Shown here piece by piece: positions 24,728-35,913 of a DNA stretch of 64,000 bases. The notes beneath the pieces were generated by a model, which searched no databases, was not told where the DNA came from, and was given only the letters and a program-made list of their open reading frames with translations. Within the stretch, counting starts at the first letter, position 1, and each line of letters begins with the position of its first letter. Origin of the DNA: Spirometra erinaceieuropaei (Eukaryota > Platyhelminthes > Cestoda > Diphyllobothriidea > Diphyllobothriidae). Position numbers and translations under genes: made by a program. The stretch is from the NCBI GenBank assembly GCA_902702965.1, contig CACRXP010000561.1, forward strand, positions 216,796-280,795. The letters are read 5' to 3'.

Positions 24728-26868
24728 AAAGAGCAGAAACGGGTGGTTGTTGCACAAGGGGCTGCGGTATTTATAGGAAAGCTGCCAAATCCAACGTCGC
24801 CCAGAAACGACAAACGGGTGCACAACCTGTCATCAAAGGAGCTGACGAAGGACCAGATGCAGGTTTTACGGCACGAAGCTTCATTTAACACGGCTGACGC
24901 CAAACCTGTTAACATGATTGCAGCAGTGGAATCAATCCTTTGTCAGACGGAGGCAACGGAGGAGACTAAGAACCTCATCCGACACCAAGTGTCGTCTCTC
25001 CTGATGGCCCACAGGCCGCGGGAAGTGCTTTCCAAGGTCGAACGTGATGGGCTTAGAGAACTCAAGGCCGACAAAGACCTGGTCATCGTGCCAGCGGACA
25101 AGGGACGCGCCACAGTTGTACTGGACAGGATAGACTACCTACAGAAAGCCAAAGGTTTACTGGAGGACCGACAGTTCTATGTCCCATGTGCAACGAACCC
25201 TTTAAAGGCGCTGACACGCGAAATTAATGCTACGTTGTTGGCTTTGGAGAACTCAGGCGCAATAAAACCGACCGACAGACGCATGGCGAGACCCCAAGAT
25301 ACGGCTTTGGTCCGATTCTATGGCCTCCCTAAGGTGCACAAAGACGCGCTCCTCTCCGACCCATCGTGTCGCTCAAAGGGACTCCAACGTACGGACTGGC
25401 GAAGTGGCTGTTCCGGCGTTTCAAGTTCCTGACCGCTGAGTCAGACACCACGGTCTCTTCGTCAGCACAATTCCTGGAGAAACTCAAAGGGGTAAGCATC
25501 CATCCAAATGAGGTCATGGTATCTTTTGATGTTACATCCCTTTTTACTTCTATTCCCCAGGACCTGGCGATCGAGACAATTGAGCTGCTACTACAAAGCA
25601 AATACGATGAAATGGAAAACCGTCTTGGACACGCCCAAATGCTTCAGCTCTTGAAGCTCTGTCTCGGGACGTACTTCACGTTCAACGGGACAATCTACGA
25701 ACAGGTGAAGGGCACACCAATGGGTTCGCTGATTTCGGGATTCATCGCCGAGGCGGCCCTGCAACGGTTAGAGTCGCTGGTCTTCCAACACCACAGACCG
25801 AAATTCTGGGCCCAGTATGTGGATGTCAACTTCGTCGTTATCGAACGGGATCAGGTGTTGACATTCCACGAACATCTCAACGCCGTCTTCCCGGACATTC
25901 AATTTACGATGGAGGAGGAAGAGAACAACCAGCTGGCCTTCCCGGATGTCCTCGTATACCGCAAGGATTGCGGTGGACTTAAGACCAAAGTGTTCAGGAA
26001 AGCGACAAATACGATGCAAGTACTGAACTTCAACAGTAACCACCCAATCAGCCACAAACGCAGTTGTGTAAGGACGCTCTATCGGCGTGTCGAAACGCAC
26101 TGTAGTGAGCCGGAAGACAAAATTGCTGAACTACAATACCTCCGACGGGTTTTCAGAGCCAATGGCTACCCGCGCAACTTCGTCGACCGGTGCATACGCA
26201 AAAGGGACAAAAGGCCTAACCGCACGGACACCAAGTCCTGGCGGGCACTTCCGTATGTCGCACCACTTGGGGTTGGAGTGGCACACAGACCGGAGGCAAC
26301 CATCAAGCGTCTGATCATGAAACCGAAAGACCCACTGCCACGGCTAGAAACTTCTGGAGTCGTTTATCGGATCTGGTGCAGTTGCGGACAAAGCAACTAC
26401 GTTGGAGAAACCGGAAGACAGCTCCGAACGAGAATGGCCGAACACGCGGCAGCGGTGCGCAGAAATGACGCCAGCTCTCAAGTTGCAGTTCATTCGACGA
26501 GATCCGGCCACACATTTAAATTCGATGAGGCCGAAATTCTCGCAAGAGGTAACAACCGAGTGAGCCGGGAGCTACTGGAATCATGGTTTACTGGCCGCCA
26601 GTCCATCAACAAGTGCAACGATCTTCCCATTCCATACTCCGTGCTGAAATTTCGCCTAGGCGGGGTAACAGGCTATGCGGGGAGCGCAGAGGTGAACACT
26701 CTTCCCAACACCGGGGTCGATGCGTCAGATGGTCGAGCAATCATCACGCCAACATCCAACGCACGTGATAAAATTGCAGCAATTATGGACTCGAATGTCG
26801 GCCATCAAGCAATGATCACACCAAGCGCTACGATCCCGGATGAAGGGGGGAGCCGTGAATGTTCATAG
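24695..26868 (+). pseudogene. PLE reverse transcriptase / GIY-YIG endonuclease, frameshifted
   Basis: Two overlapping frames (24,695-25,432 and 25,366-26,868) form one PLE polyprotein of about 720 residues. The first frame has the N-terminal region (NLSSKELTKDQMQVLRHEA; then DKDLVIVPADKGRATVVLDR) and enters the RT fingers at RFYGLPKVHKD. One G seems to be missing near 25,345, after which the second frame takes over (PTYGLAKWLFRRFKFL). RT motif A is intact (SFDVTSLFTSIP, Asp at 25,528-25,530), as is GTPMGSLISG. Motif C, however, reads YVDV instead of YVDD: the second catalytic Asp codon at 25,825-25,827 is GTC. The GIY-YIG domain follows (VVYRIWCSCG at about 26,359; NYVGETGRQLRTRMAEHAA at about 26,395; RELLESWFTGR). 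The start ATG at 24,695 lies inside the terminal repeat, so the true start is uncertain. Frameshift plus catalytic loss make it non-functional; decay looks recent since no other stop occurs. Confidence 0.92.
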
Positions 26869-26944
26869 GTATGCGGTAGCATGGCTACTGCATCCTATAA
26901 CTACCGCAGACCCTTGTTCAACAACCACCCGTTTCTGCTCTTTT

Positions 26945-26990
26945 GTCTCTGATGATGGATTCGAGTAGTAATCCAAAACGTCAGGCCAAT
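26945..26990 (+). ncRNA. Candidate minimal hammerhead ribozyme in PLE 3' terminal repeat (sense)
   Basis: Stem I strand GTCT (26,945-26,948), core CTGATGA (26,949-26,955), stem II GGATT/AATCC, AAAAC (26,975-26,979), cleavage triplet GTC (26,980-26,982), stem I strand AGGC (26,983-26,986). The orientation matches the coding strand. As in the 5' end, GAAA has become AAAA. Hammerhead motifs are an established component of PLE terminal repeats. Confidence 0.65.
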
Positions 26991-27035
26991 AAAGCTCTTG
27001 TCCCGGCGATCGTGTCTCCTTCTTCAAAACCTTTG

Positions 27036-27639
27036 GGAGAGTTAAACGCTTGTAATAAGCGGTACACTTTAGCTATTTGAATTAACCGCATGTAAACCGA
27101 TAACTTCATATCCGCTTGACCAAATAGTAAGACTATTAGGTAGATGGCTGTGATTTGAGAATTACGTATCTGGAATGTACAAATATATACCTATGAAAGT
27201 TGAATTGTCGCAAACAACGTCGTTCACCGCATCTCCCTCGGGGAAGAAATAGCGCCCGCGACTCGAGCTTGAGTTATTCTGCAATGGGGCTCACTCGCCG
27301 CACCACCGGCTCGGACAGTGGGCTGGTGCCTAAGAGTGAGAATAGTGATTGAGGTCGACGGTCTCAAACCATATTCGTTGCTATAAACAATCTGATGTGC
27401 TTGAAGCTATTATGGGGCACTAAAATTCATGGCTTGAAAGGCTGCCAACTGATGGTGTAACTCGGGCCTCGCAGTCAGTTCTGAGTTTGTTTGTGCGAAG
27501 TGGCCGGATGGCGAATTGAGAAAGAGACTAAAGTGACTCCTTCTTTAGGAGCCCTCTTTGACATTGCCATCCAGTGGGATCCGAGACGGAGAGATGGCAC
27601 GCTCCCAGGTGACGATTATGGCCGTACTAGTCACGTACG
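27036..27639. other. No recognisable feature
   Basis: 27,220-27,600 is locally GC-richer. No domain or in-window repeat recognised. Confidence 0.4.
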
Positions 27640-28061
27640 TCATCTTCAGGTTTTATGAAGGGCCATTTCACGGTATGAAAAATCTCACAATTAGAAGCTC
27701 TTTTTAAGCCGAATTGTACCCTTTGTTTGAGTGTAAAATTGAAATAAGACGCCAGTTTCTACTTAATGGGCAAAAAACGAATATTTGTTGCATATTTTCC
27801 ATGATATATAATTAAATCTTTATGGGCATCGAAAATCAATGAAAAAATGCATACTACTTAAGTAGTCCTTTGTTACGGACTGTAGTTTTTGCATGCAGCC
27901 AAAAGGAAGTCCGCTCGAAAGCCAGCATCCTGAGGTAACTAAATTATTGTATAATTATGCTGCAGGCTAATTTGTTTTAGAATTCTACATAATTAATTTT
28001 TTCGAAGAGAAGACGCATTTCGGAATTTCTGTTGAGATTTCATGAGTTGACCCACTTACTG
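27640..28061 (+). repeat. Foldback repeat, right-half fragment
   Basis: It begins at the end of the plus-oriented core (gaagggccatttcacggtatg) and contains the complete right arm, ending GAGATTTCATGAGTTGACCC and ACTTACTG before TA. It lies just 217 bp from the next copy. Confidence 0.85.
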
Positions 28062-28278
28062 TAAGGAACTCGACGCTCTTTGTCGGGGCTTGGCCTCTCA
28101 GTCGGTTGTATCGTTGGTTGTATCGCTTGGTTAGTGGATTCGAAACGCACAAAGACCGCCGAGATTTTTACAATCTGGCATTCACTTAAATATCAAGCTT
28201 AATCAATCACATCACCCAGAGAGTTTATTCAGTGGGCTGAATTTTAAAAATTATACAGGAAGTGATAACTCGGACTTA

Positions 28279-29274
28279 CAGTAGATGAGCTAACTCATTA
28301 AATGTCAACCAAAATTCCGAAATGCATTTTCGTTTCGAAAATATTAATTACATATGGTTGTAAAACTATTCAGTATGAAAAATCATTCTAAATTATAATA
28401 GTTACCTCAGGATGCCGGCAGTTGATAGAAATTTATTCCGGCTGCATGCACAAACTACACTCTGTAAAAATGGGTACTTATGTAGCATAAATTTCTCTCA
28501 TTGATTTTCGATGCCCCTAAAAGTTCTATTATATTTCGTGGAAGAAACGCATAAAAATATTCATTTCTTCGATCCTGCGATACAAAATTACATCTTATTT
28601 CCAATCTTTTACTCGGACGAAGGGTATAATTAGGTTTTCAACGTATTTTTTTCGATTCCCGAATAATTTTAAACCCGACCGGTTGTTACCCTTGCTTTTA
28701 GGGTTTCAAAACTATAAGCCATATATTTTCCGCTTACAGTAAACCACACATTGCTCTACGGTAAGAAAGGGGGACCATATAGGGTTCATGAAATTTAGCA
28801 GTGCATTTGATCCATATTGTCAACTTTACAAGCCACATAGGTAAATGCAGAGATATGCCGGTTTATGAGTCGCCATTTCACGGTTTTTAAAAGTTCTACA
28901 GTTATAACCCTTTTGGAAACCGATTTATGTCAGTCCTTCGAGAATAACATTAGAAGAAGACGTACTAATCTGCCGAATGAGCAAAAGAATAAATATTTTT
29001 ATGCATGTTTTACATGAAATATAATTTAACTGTTACGGGCATCGAAAATTAATGAGAAAGATTCATGCTAAATAAGTATCCATCTTGTACATAATATGGT
29101 TTTTGCATGCAGCCGGAAGGAAGTTTAATCGAAAGCCGGCATCCTGAGGCATCTATTTAAATTAGACTGATGGTGCATACTGATTAGTTTTATAACCATA
29201 AGTAATTAATATTTTCGAAACGAAAACGCATATCGGAATTTCGATTGTCATTTCGTGAGTTAGCCCACCTTCTG
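28279..29274 (+). repeat. Foldback repeat, full-length
   Basis: Starts TA/CAGTAGATGAGCTAACTCAT and ends TCGTGAGTTAGCCCACCTTCTG. Core in plus orientation (gattcccgaataattttaaac ... gggttcatgaaatttagcagt). Length about 996 bp. Arms of about 370 bp are mutual inverted repeats. Confidence 0.92.
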
Positions 29275-32200
29275 TGCTTTTTTCAACCTACAGATTTATA
29301 TAATATTCAAGTCACTAGCGACTAGTTCGTCTTCGAGAGAATTGACCATGTGGAAGAGAGCGGTATCCCTAATTTTCCCGGATTTCTTATTAAAAGTGTC
29401 TAAGTTGGCAGCCTCTGTTCGCGTGCTACTGCTACTTAACTATTGCCGCTGTGTGCCTCGGTAGATCAAAGTAAACGATGAGTCAATTTTTGGACACCAA
29501 GATCAAGTTCAATTAATTGCGGACCTTCATTTTTGTTTGATCACTATTGAGAATGTTTCCAACAGAGACAGGACAGTGTATTTGGGCTTAACCAACGCTG
29601 TTCACTTGTTGGCAGCCCTGTCGCGACGCAAGTGATTTATTCTTTATATGTAAGGAAAGCAGCATAGGCGGGTTTGATTTAAGGCTGCGCTGCTTACTTT
29701 AAGCCTTTCAATAATGGTTATAAGTGTCATCTTTTGTATATAGATCAGTCAGCTAAATAAGAACTTGCGTTAATTTTTAAAAAAGATTTAACCACCTCAT
29801 AGATCTAAAACCTATCAATTAAAAAGAGCAAATAGAGAATTAGTAATAGGTTTGGAATCCCTCCGAAATGTCACGTCAGGCTGAAGTTCTGTCAGCAACT
29901 CCACAAAGTATAACGCATGTCAGAAGACGTATTTTGAATTCGCAGTATAAACACATTATATCGACAGTAGTTTCCCTAAGCGCACTATGAGCCTTTGTTA
30001 AGATCGCCTTGTTGTCTGCTTTCAGGGTAAATATGTTTTCGCTTTTTTATCACGTCAAAGACAAGGATTAGGTATACGCGCGAGATGTGAGAATTCTGAT
30101 CGCTAATTAAGAGAGTTACTAACGGTTTAATACTACTGCCTAACTGGCAGACATATGCATTCTGCCAGACTGCACTCTGTGCCGACCATTTTTTTTTAAT
30201 GAGCTTTTCTCTTACTACAAAATTGGCTGTTGGGAAGCAGAACAATGGGCCAGCGGCACCCGACTTCTCGGAATGGTGCATGTCATCCTGTCGGCGAATG
30301 GCCGACCAAAAACTCCACCGAAAAACACCTAATTTTAAAAATAATGTAGACGGTACTCCATACTTTTCCTTACCCCACGCATATGCTTATCTTCACCGCG
30401 CCTAATTTCAAGGATCTGCATTTGAATGCAAAATGCGTTCAACAAGCAGTGCATGCCTTTTACAGGAGCCAACAATGAAAAAACTACCGACCGATAGACG
30501 CTGTTGACAAATATAGGGGGGTTGAAATGAATTTTTCTGAGTTTGTGCCATCATCAGCCAGGCATGGACACAGGCCTCTCTCAAGTATTTTTAACACTTC
30601 GTAAAATATATGAATTATAAAGTGTACAATTCTTTGCGAATGAAAAAGCCCTTATCACGTAAGCGTTCGAGAACGATCACTTAGCTGGCCATCAGACACA
30701 AGTGGTGTACAAGTCAGTTATCTTATTAACTGTGCCTAACAATTGACTCGAAGTTTAACCCACAGGATCGACTTCGTACGACTTCATCTGTGTCTAATAA
30801 TCGCGTGGCAACTACACCCTGACAGAAATGGTTGTGTTCGTTTTCATTTGACCTTGATACTTTTGTGTTTAACATCAGGATCGATATTTCTATCGGTGCA
30901 AACCTCAACTGGGTGTCTTACCTCCAGGGCGCCATCGTCCTTCTTTGTTATACAGGCGCCGACATACAGCACACGAACCTCTGAGTTCCGTACCTACAAA
31001 ATTATTGGACTCATACATCGAAAAAATAGTGCAAACGCCCTAAAATCGGGCGACTATTCTCGTTGCTTTCTGTTAAGCTCTTTAAGCAGAATGAGTCAAC
31101 TTTCTCAAAAATATATGGAATAGACGCATGTTTGGATCGCGACTACATGAGGAGGCGACGTATCATCACAAATGGCCGGCCGCATCTACGAAATGGATCT
31201 TGAATTTAATTTAGCAGCCACCAAGATAATAGCTCTCGCCGGAAACAAAAGAGATTAAGAATTGACTGAATTCTGGGCCTCAGATGAGAACTCAGTCAAT
31301 CAGTTTATCGGTATGGTGCCGATGTACGCAGCCCTGCGCAGTTACCTCCAGTCTTACACCATCGATCGTTGATTGGCTAGCACGTCCTACGACTGTCACT
31401 CGTACTTCTGTCGCGCCTCTCGCTGACGGTAGACTCCTGTACAATTTTCAAAGCTGAGAACAATAGACAGTCTGTCCCGGTGCTCAACCAGTCCCCTCCT
31501 TCACATCCTGCGATTTATAGACCTAGTATTTCGGCCAAATGCAAGATTCCGAAGTTGCTAGTTTCGTAAAAATATTTACTTACAAAAAAACCTATTAGAG
31601 ATTCAAAACAGCTCATAGAAAATAAATAAAAGCCTTACTTCTCCAGTAGGCGAGATAACGGTTTTATTTTATGTAATTCCTTCCCTCTTTAACATTCCGA
31701 TGGATTTTCCGATACGCCACATAAACGAAATCCTTTAAATGTATCCCAACCATGTGCCTGCAGAGACTTCACCTTGCCTCCTAAATCTTTGTCTAAAAAT
31801 TAACTTTTCCCAGAAAACAACGTTATCGGCAAAAAATGATCTCTCTGAGACACCTTTACGCTGACCGACAATCTCCCGTTTAAGCAAACCCAAAACTTAC
31901 GTCCAAATTTAAATGCTCCCAAGGCAAAGGCAAAAGCGCCTGTCATTAATTATTCATCACAAAGTTTGCCTTCATGGTAAAAACGGACATGGCAATTCTT
32001 TCGATGCTGCATTTTCCTGTTGGTCGGAATTAATCCAGTATTCAGTAACCGATCCGGTCGAGACATATGGACCGGTTTTTGATTTACTGGACATGTTAGG
32101 TTCACTTGAGCGTATTGCTTACGTTTTGTCCCTCACCGTAGTTACCAGATGCAGATCACAGATGCAGACCGTCTTCTGTGCATTGAGTAACTGTTTCTCG

Positions 32201-32385
32201 GTAATATTGTCATGAGATTTCTGATGCCGGTGGAGTTTTGGGGTATCCAGATACTTTTAATAAGTCAATGAAGTTTGCGGTTTTCATTTTCTCAAATAAG
32301 CGTCGTGCAAGATGGTTTCCGCAATTCTATAATTACTGTACCTGCAAAATAATGCAGATTACGGAAGCTCTCAATTTTTATTAAA
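29275..32385. other. No recognisable feature
   Basis: About 3.1 kb with open frames up to 126 codons (30,743-31,123) but no recognisable domain, splice pattern or shared repeat. Confidence 0.4.
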
Positions 32386-32524
32386 TGGTGCATTTCATTA
32401 GCTGTTGGATGAAATTCCGATGTGTATTTTCGATTTAAGAAGAATTATTTAGTTTGAGTTGCAATATTGACTATTATGCAGCATGGTCCGATGATATTTC
32501 AGTCACGTCAGGATAAGAGCTCTA

Positions 32525-32570
32525 TTCGTCTGACGTTTCGGATTCCTGCTCGAACACATCATCAGAGACA
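32525..32570 (-). ncRNA. Candidate minimal hammerhead ribozyme in miniature PLE
   Basis: Minus strand: GTCT, core CTGATGA (32,565-32,559), stem II ending GAATCC with loop GAGCAG, intact GAAAC, cleavage triplet GTC (32,534-32,532), then AGAC. Stem I is GTCT/AGAC, fully Watson-Crick, where the 24.6-kb copy has a G-U pair. The GAAA core is intact here. One mismatch remains in stem II (U-C). Confidence 0.7.
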
Positions 32571-32654
32571 AGACCAGATACGGGTGGTTCATGCACAAGG
32601 GGCTGCAGTATTTATAGGATGCAGTAGTCATGTTACCGCATACCTATGAATATT

Positions 32655-33095
32655 CGCGGCGCTCCCCCCAGATCAGGGATCGTTGCACTTGTTGTGATGA
32701 CTGTTTGATGGCCGACATTCGCGTCGTTAATTGCTGCAGTTTCAACACGTGCGTTGGATGTTGGTGTGATGACTGCTCAACCATCTGACACCGACCCTGG
32801 CGTTGAGAACAGAATTCACCTGTGCGCTTCCCGCGTCACTAATTACTTTGTCTAGGCGAAGTCTCAGGGCTGAATATGGAAGTGGAAGGTCATTGCACTT
32901 GTTACTGAACTGGCGGCCAGTGAACCATGACTCAAGCAGCTCCCGACTCACGCGGTCGTCATCTCTTGCAAGAATTTCGGCCTCGTCAATTTGAATGAGT
33001 GGCCGGATCTCGTCGAATGAGCCGCAACTTGAGAACTAGCGTCATTTCTCCTCGCCACTGCAGCGTGTTCGGCCATTCAAATCTGGAGCTGTCTT
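32655..33095 (-). pseudogene. PLE GIY-YIG domain remnant in miniature element
   Basis: Minus strand encodes MAEHAAVARRNDASSQVAAH, then HSTRSGHSFK, a one-base frameshift, and RELLESWFTGR followed by NKCNDLPLPYSALRLRL. These match residues of the 24.6-kb protein (MAEHAAAVRRNDASSQVAVH; RELLESWFTGR). The N-terminal catalytic half of GIY-YIG is absent, so no activity is expected. Confidence 0.8.
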
Positions 33096-33750
33096 TTGTG
33101 CACGAACCACCCGTAGCTGTGTTTGAGCAGGAATCCGAAGAGTCAGGAAAATAATGCTCTTGTACAAGCAACCGCGGCTCCTTCTTCATGACCTTCCTGG
33201 GACTCGTCTCTTTGCTTCTATTCACGTCACACCATACGTGTTTCTTTTCGACAGCCTGCACAGAGCCACTCGGTGCAAAAATGATGATTTTTGTGATACG
33301 TATTTTATCTTATTAATTTTCGGCGTCCATATGATCTCAAAGATAGTTTATAGGCAACCTGCACAAAAGCGTCCTTTCTTGCACTTCTTTTATAGCCAAT
33401 TACGTTCTGCTAAAATGTTATACTTGAAGAAAAGCTAGCCTTTTGTTCAAAAATCTTAACTGCGATAGTTTTAAGCATTATGAAATGTCTGGTCAAAAGG
33501 CGGAATATCTGTGCCTTTACTATTGCTCCTGCCCATATAAAGAACAAGGTTTTTATACATTACAAGAATGTATAAGACCTATCCAAAATCTTTATTAATA
33601 GTTTTATGAAGTACATAGGTATGCTGTTTCTATTTTGTACCACCTAGAAGCAATTTCAATGACAGGATGGTTTTAAAATCCATTTGAAATTGGAAAACTC
33701 TCTACAGCAAAGGGATATCATTACTTGGATTAGAATATTTGATAATGGCA

Positions 33751-34637
33751 CAGTCAGCGACCGATAATTTAAAATGTCGGCCGGAATTCTAAGATGCATT
33801 TTTATTAGGAAGAATTACTAAGCACGGTTGTAATACTGTTTATCATACGGCACAATCCTGTAATATTTCGGACTTATCGGGATGTTGGCTTTGGAATGCA
33901 CTTCTTTTCGAGCTCCTGTTAAAACCGTACTTGATTAAATATGATTAATTATGCAGGATGCATTTTTCACATTGATTTTTGGGGGTCTTGTATATCCAAG
34001 TATATTTTATTGGAAAGATCCACAAAAATACGAGTTCTCTTACTTATTGGGTGGTACTTAAGAAGTGGCCATTTACGCTATATCTTACCTGTCCGTTTTG
34101 TTAGTGTTCTGCATAAATTATACAACATAATTTGCATCCATTTCAAAATTTCATGAACACTACATCACATTTTCGTAAAATATGTAGGAATATATGATAT
34201 TCCCAACACAGACTAAAATCGTTAAACGCTCGCGCAAAGGCTGATCTGGATGAAAATTAATCCGGAGTTTGGAAACTTCTCAAAATCTCGGTACATCTTC
34301 CCCTCGGGTATGATGTGCAAAAAAGGCGTTATTTGCTACGAAATGAGCAAAAGAATACATTCTTTTTTCACGTTTTCTATGGATATACTTACATTTCTAA
34401 GTGCGTTTACACCCAGTGCAATAAATACATTCTGCTTAAGTAGTCCATTTTACTGCGTGAAGTTTTTGCAAAAGGTTACAAAGAGGTGCATTCAAAAGCC
34501 GACATTATGTCCAGTCCGATGTGTTGTCTAATGAGGCTCCTCGATAATCAATATAACAACTTCATGTAACTAATGCTTCTTAATCGAAAACGCATTTCAT
34601 AAATCAGCCTACATTTCTTCAGATCGGTCACTAATTG
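33751..34637. repeat. Foldback repeat, subfamily 2 copy
   Basis: Starts CAGTCAGCGACCGATAATTT and ends ATCGGTCACTAATTG, resembling the 11.3-kb variant. Arms recognisable (gtcggccggaattctaagatg; right: gcattcaaaagccgacat). Diverged core. Slightly short at about 890 bp. Confidence 0.75.
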
Positions 34638-34714
34638 TAATTCATGAAGAAATAATTACAAAGACAATTACAATCAACGAAAAAGATCCAAGCAATATAT
34701 ATTATAGATTTTTT

Positions 34715-34905
34715 TGAACGCGTTTTTGCAGGCGATCAGATAAAAGCGCATCTAAAGGTCTGCATCCCAGCATAACAGAACTACCTTGTTGCATACTGCA
34801 TGATAGTCAGTCCCATAACCCTTCCTGAGAAATTCTTTCAAAACAAAAGAGGCTTTTAAAAATTTGGACCAGCATTCTATGAGATACGTTACTCAAATTA
34901 TGCAG
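34715..34905. repeat. Foldback repeat, diverged right-arm fragment
   Basis: Blocks tttttgcaggcgatcag, catctaaaggtctgcatcccagcataac and the terminal part cagcattctatgagatacg follow the order of the right arm. Confidence 0.5.
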
Positions 34906-35036
34906 TAGGCCTTTGGACTCCCATGTCTAAATCGATAGCGGTTTTGATTATGCTTGCTGAACAACTGAAAGATTTACAAAGAAAACGAAATATACAATGG
35001 AGACCTACGTCAAATCTGCTCTTGAAATGAACCACT

Positions 35037-35385
35037 CGGGCTCACGGCTCAGTGGTTAGAGGCGTGGACTTCTAACTAACAGCTTGCGAGTTCGAGCCTT
35101 GGGTGTTCCACATTTCGGGGTCGGATATGACTGGTTGACGACGTCTAATAAGTCAAAAATGGTCACTCCAGTCTCCCTTGTCTTTGTCAGTAATAACATA
35201 CTGCCTATATCATGCGCCACTGTGCGGCTGCTGATTCTTCTCGAGAGAGCCTTAAAACACAACGGAACGAGCGAGTTCCGCTACAGCGATCGGTGAGCGT
35301 CCCCTATCATAATAGGTTATTGTATAATCTGCCATTATTATTACATAATGTTGCCTTGGCACAGTTTATAGGGATTTTCACTGTC
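35037..35385 (+). repeat. SINE-like repeat with tRNA-Arg-type head (family A), best copy
   Basis: The head reads GGCTCAGTGGTTAGAGGCG (A box), GGACTTCTAACTAACAGC (anticodon arm, loop UCU) and GCGAGTTCGAGCCTTGGG (B box). These are tRNA-Arg-like and suitably spaced for an internal pol III promoter. The body then carries GGATATGACTGG, CTAATAAGTC, GTCTCCCTTGTCTTTGTC and CCTATATCATGCGCCACT, all found in the same order in the copy at 52.7-53.1 kb (minus strand). It lacks acceptor-stem pairing of a real tRNA. Confidence 0.8.
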
Positions 35386-35389
35386 TTGC

Positions 35390-35913
35390 AAAAAAGGCAG
35401 GTCCGTTTCACTGATTGAAGTGTGTTCGTAGGCATCTTATTACTTTTTTCGTGTACAGTAAATATTTTTGTCCTTTTCCACTCTAAAGGCATGATATATT
35501 TTTATGTTAACAGCTTTACTTGAAATTAATGTGGAAACTCCAAGTCTGGAAATAATGTCTTTGGAATCATATCATTGGCTCCATCAAGCCCAGGCAATTA
35601 ACATGACTTTATCTGACCAAGGAACAGTAATACTCCATTGACGCAACCAGTCACAGTTTCGACTACGGAAGTGTCCTGCCTAATTTAAGTACCCGGTGGT
35701 ATTAATGCGGTTCCGCCGTAGACACAAATTTGGACGACAGGTGATCAGAAGTCAAGTATCAGGCTTGTGTGACATTAACAATGCTATGCCTAGATCATAT
35801 AAAATGTATTTGCTGCTCCTCCTATTGTAAATTAGCCCGTAAAATGCCTTTTGACTTTGGGTATATTTCTATGTCAACCGACGCTCGGGCTTGTAGAAAT
35901 TATAAAACACATT
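35390..35913. other. No recognisable feature
   Basis: AT-rich, no repeat or domain recognised. Confidence 0.4.

Larger units (their letters stand above)
24604..27035 (+). mobile_element. Penelope-like retroelement with inverted terminal repeats and candidate 8-bp TSD
   Basis: The outer 8-mers AACCTTTG at 24,604-24,611 and 27,028-27,035 are a candidate target-site duplication, giving an element of 24,612-27,027. The ends are inverted repeats of about 130 bp: 24,643-24,776 against the complement of 26,902-27,027 (both read GAAGAAGGAGACACGATCGC, then CCTGACGTTTTGGATT, then AAACGGGTGGTTGTTG). PLEs typically carry such terminal repeats in direct or inverted arrangement. Hammerhead motifs lie in both ends. 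The interior encodes one RT plus GIY-YIG polyprotein. Two miniature relatives occur at 32.5 and 41.6 kb. Confidence 0.9.
32503..33229 (-). mobile_element. Miniature PLE derivative: terminal repeats plus partial GIY-YIG, no RT
   Basis: TCACGTCA at 32,503-32,510 and 33,222-33,229 is an 8-bp candidate target duplication inside a foldback repeat. The left end (GGATAAGAGCT..., TCTGACG) and right end (complement of AGACGAGTCCCAGGAAGG) match the 24.6-kb PLE termini. Between them, the minus strand keeps only the second half of the GIY-YIG domain and the C-terminal tail. The whole RT, the N-terminal region and the YVGETGR part are missing: terminal-repeat sequence ending at gtgcacaaaa is fused directly to the endonuclease segment. 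Confidence 0.85.
32390..33540 (-). repeat. Foldback repeat left part, split by a miniature PLE
   Basis: Left-arm sequence (ggatgaaattccgatgtg ... tgcagcatggtccgatgatatttcagtcacgtca) stops at 32,510 and resumes at 33,222 (tcacgtca ... cttttcgacagcctgcac ... ttgattttcggcg-like block). It ends within the core (gcattatgaaatgtctgg). Core orientation is minus. The interruption is the PLE derivative below. Confidence 0.75.

Noticed and set aside
35037..35105. Functional tRNA-Arg gene
   Set aside because: The head is followed by a shared non-tRNA body found in other copies and lacks a matching acceptor stem.
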